Shown: positions 12,064-14,246 of the stretch, piece by piece | Position numbering within the stretch: position 1 is the first letter of the stretch | How the letters are laid out: the number at the start of each line of letters is the position of its first letter | Source of the DNA: an uncultured Prevotella sp. | GTDB lineage: Bacteria; Bacteroidota; Bacteroidia; Bacteroidales; Bacteroidaceae | Assembly (NCBI GenBank): GCA_938028745.1 | Contig: CALIZL010000076.1 | Location: 1 to 14,246 of the forward strand | Reading direction: 5' to 3' | Length of the DNA: 14,246 bases | The notes under the pieces: generated by a model | Databases searched by the model: none | What the model was told of the DNA's origin: nothing | What the model saw: the letters and a program-made list of their open reading frames with translations, nothing else | Translations under genes and position numbers: made by a program

Positions 12064-14019
12064 ATGTTCCACCGCACATTCACCATTCTCCCCCTCCTCT
12101 TATCCCACATAACAGTCAACGCAGCCCTTCCTGCCGACACGCTTAACCGCACCATCGACCTCGAACAGGTGGTGGTAACCGGCACGCGAAGTCCGAAATT
12201 GTTGGCAAGCACGCCCGTTCTAACGCGCGTCATCACACGAAAAGACATCGAAAAGACCGATGCCACCAACCTGCGCGACCTACTTCAAACCTCCATGCCT
12301 GGCATTGAGTTCTCGTATGCCATGAACCAACAAACTCATATTAACTTTGCAGGGTTCGGCGGACAAAGCTTACTGATACTCGTTGACGGCGAACGGCTGG
12401 CAGGAGAAACGATGGACGACGTTGACTTTACCCGTTTGAGCATGGATAACGTTGAAAGGATAGAGATTGTTCGCGGTGCAGCCTCGGCCCTTTATGGCTC
12501 CAACGCCGCAGGTGGCGTTATCAACATCATCACACGCAACGCCACACAGCCTTTTAAACTAAACCTCAATGCGCGTGTTGCACGTCACAACGATTGGCGA
12601 CAAGGCTTGAACATGCAACTGAAAAAAGGTAAATGGGCCAACACCCTGTCGGTTACCCACACGTCGATAGACAACTACGACGTAACCAACGGCCCTTCGC
12701 CCATATCGCGTGTTGTCACTACCATCTACGGCGACAATACGTGGAACGCCAACAACCAGTTATCTTTCAGTCCTGTGCGCGAACTGAAACTAACTGGACG
12801 TGCCGGCTACTTTTTCCGCGAAACAACCCGAACGATAGACGCGCCCGAACGTTATCGCGACTTCTCTGGCGGCCTACGCGCACTTTGGCAGCCATCCGAC
12901 AAGCAACATTTAGAACTCTCCTACTCGTTCGACCAATACGACAAGTCGACCTTTCTACAACAGTATCGCCTCGACCTTCGCTCTTACTCGAACGTACAAA
13001 ACGCCTTCCGCCTGCTCTACACCCTCAACTTGCGGCAAGGCGACGTGCTTTCGCTGGGTGCCGACTGGATGCACGATTGGCTATTGAACCCCAACCTCGA
13101 AGGCCGAACACGCAAACAACGCTCGTGCGACGTCTTTGCACAATACGACCTTAACCTCGGCAAGGCGTGGGAAGTGGTTGGCGCACTACGACTTGACCAC
13201 TTTTCCGACCACGCCAACACGCGCCTAACGCCCAAAATCAGTCTTCGTCACACGCCCCTACCCCATTTAAACCTGCGCTTTGGCTACGGAATGGGGTTCC
13301 GTTCGCCCACGCTTAAAGAGAAATACTATAACTTTGACATGGCCGGCATTTGGCTCGTAACAGGCAACGCCAACCTTAAACCCGAAGTTAGCCACAACTT
13401 TAACCTCTCGGCCGAATACACGCGCTTGCATTATAACTTCACGTTGAGCGGGCATTATAATCTGGTGAGCGACAAAATAGCCACAGGCGCGCCTTTCTTC
13501 GCCAACCCATCAGAACCCATTCCCCATCTTCCTTACATCAATTTGGCGCGATATGCGGTGCTGGGCTTTGAGGCCACAGTGAAAGGAAAGTGGCAAAACG
13601 GTATGTCGGCACAGCTTTCGTACTGCTTTACACACGAACGCTTGCCCAAGGATAAGGACGGGAAACAACTGAACAACCAATATCAGCCTGCCCGAAAACA
13701 TACCTTCACTGCACATTGGGACTATTCGCACCGCTTTAATAAGACCTACCAACTGGCTTTTAACATAGACGGACGTGCGCTTTCGCCCGTAGACAATCTG
13801 GAATATGTAGACTATTACGACCTGTCTAAGGGCACCAACACCATTCATTATCCCGCCTACACGCTGTGGAAGGTGTCTGCCGTGCAGCAAATCGGCAGCA
13901 TATTCACGCTCACACTATCGGTAGACAACGTGCTAAACTACCGCCCCCAATACCATTACCTTAACTCGCCACTCACCGATGGGGCTAACTTTATGGTGGG
14001 AGCAGCCATCAACCTATAA
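12064..14019 (+). CDS. hmuR: HmuR-like TonB-dependent haem receptor
   Basis: A 651-residue outer membrane receptor, close in length to HmuR. The signal peptide is cleaved after about A20 (TVNA-ALPAD). A TonB box lies within IDLEQVVVTG (31-40), with no N-terminal carboxypeptidase-like extension. The plug domain (about 40-150) has S-L-L-I-L-V-D-G-E-R, D-N-V-E-R-I-E-I-V-R-G and S-A-L-Y-G-S-N-A-A-G-G-V-I-N-I-I-T-R. The 22-strand barrel follows, ending in an aromatic-poor V-G-A-A-I-N-L. FRSP (412-415) and NANL (435-438) sit where haem receptors carry FRAP/YRAP and NPNL/NPDL. No His lies between these motifs, unlike classic haem receptors; His92 in the plug may be a ligand. The upstream hmuY gene makes haem the best substrate guess; no promoter box was found in the 60 bp upstream. 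Confidence 0.85.
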   Translation: MFHRTFTILPLLLSHITVNAALPADTLNRTIDLEQVVVTGTRSPKLLASTPVLTRVITRKDIEKTDATNLRDLLQTSMPGIEFSYAMNQQTHINFAGFGGQSLLILVDGERLAGETMDDVDFTRLSMDNVERIEIVRGAASALYGSNAAGGVINIITRNATQPFKLNLNARVARHNDWRQGLNMQLKKGKWANTLSVTHTSIDNYDVTNGPSPISRVVTTIYGDNTWNANNQLSFSPVRELKLTGRAGYFFRETTRTIDAPERYRDFSGGLRALWQPSDKQHLELSYSFDQYDKSTFLQQYRLDLRSYSNVQNAFRLLYTLNLRQGDVLSLGADWMHDWLLNPNLEGRTRKQRSCDVFAQYDLNLGKAWEVVGALRLDHFSDHANTRLTPKISLRHTPLPHLNLRFGYGMGFRSPTLKEKYYNFDMAGIWLVTGNANLKPEVSHNFNLSAEYTRLHYNFTLSGHYNLVSDKIATGAPFFANPSEPIPHLPYINLARYAVLGFEATVKGKWQNGMSAQLSYCFTHERLPKDKDGKQLNNQYQPARKHTFTAHWDYSHRFNKTYQLAFNIDGRALSPVDNLEYVDYYDLSKGTNTIHYPAYTLWKVSAVQQIGSIFTLTLSVDNVLNYRPQYHYLNSPLTDGANFMVGAAINL

Positions 14020-14246
14020 AGGTGAAAGGGTGAAAAGGTGAAAAGGTGAAAAGATGGCTGCGCCTTTTAAAGGGGAAAAGGTAAAAGGGTGAAAAATGGC
14101 TGCGCCTTTAAAGGTGAAAGGGTGAAAAGGTGAAAAATGGCTAACGCCTTTAAGGGTGAAAAGGTGAAAGAGTGAAAAGATGGCTAACGCCTTTAAAGGT
14201 GAAAGGGTGAAAAGGTGAAAAGGTGAAAAGGTGAAAAGATGGCTGC
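14018..14246. repeat. Composite intergenic repeat tract, copy 3 (inverted), cut by the window edge
   Basis: GGTGAAA(A/G) 8-bp units are interrupted by ATGGCT(GC/AAC)GCCTTT blocks starting at 14054, 14096, 14137, 14180 and 14239. The spacings are 42, 41, 43 and 59 bp, the last being two extra 8-bp units. Orientation is opposite to copies 1 and 2. It starts at the hmuR stop codon (the TAA is part of the first unit) and continues past the right edge. Confidence 0.85.

Noticed and set aside
12633..13154. 173-codon + frame inside hmuR
   Set aside because: A second frame of a long, clearly coding receptor gene. Arg/Pro-rich and without domain features.

Overview
The window reads as chromosomal DNA of a Prevotella-like Bacteroidales (order confident, genus likely). 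Evidence: the gene order yceD-rpmF-fabH-era-der, TAnnTTTG-type -7 boxes in place of E. coli-like promoters, little use of Shine-Dalgarno sequences, a type IX secretion (T9SS)-like C-terminal domain, a calycin-like secreted protein, an HmuY-family haemophore lipoprotein, a TonB-dependent receptor, and intergenic DNA packed with short-period repeats.

Layout. 1-57 is the 3' end of a + strand gene (possibly a capsule/exopolysaccharide sugar transferase), closed by a strong intrinsic terminator at 134-169. 170-1770 is gene-poor: one doubtful small ORF, a decayed 22-bp tandem array (599-757), a 65-bp inverted repeat inside a larger palindromic zone (1209-1430), and a 58-bp near-perfect palindrome (1458-1515) that looks like a mini insertion element. 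A PepSY membrane protein (1771-2571, -) follows. Next, reading right to left, comes a housekeeping cluster: yceD (7016-6489), rpmF, fabH, era and der (down to 2858), covering ribosomal protein L32, fatty acid initiation and two ribosome-assembly GTPases. A terminator-like hairpin lies between fabH and era. Upstream of yceD are a promoter box touching the gene, a G9 tract and an exact 22-bp-period array of four short dyads (7259-7347). A nitroreductase-family flavoprotein (7429-8154, -) closes this half.

The right half is a haem/iron acquisition locus. A Crp/Fnr-type regulator (8565-9152, -) diverges from a small secreted protein with a T9SS-like tail (9307-9792), which overlaps by 4 nt a calycin-like secreted protein (9789-10718). 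An 85-nt imperfect hairpin follows, then an HmuY-family lipoprotein (10904-11698) and an HmuR-like TonB-dependent receptor (12064-14019). The lipoprotein is expected to take haem at the cell surface and hand it to the receptor for TonB-driven import. The regulator is placed to control the first two genes.

The most unusual feature is a set of three composite repeat tracts (8197-8510, 11725-12042, 14018-14246) built from 8-bp, 9-bp and roughly 8-10-bp tandem modules plus a CCTTTAAAGG dyad. The first two share a core of about 105 bp with three substitutions and exactly one extra 9-bp unit in the first. They are direct repeats bracketing the regulator-to-HmuY block. The third tract is inverted and begins at the stop codon of the receptor gene. 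The set looks like an actively slipping or recombining intergenic repeat family that could rearrange the haem locus. No tRNA, rRNA, CRISPR array or intact transposase was seen.
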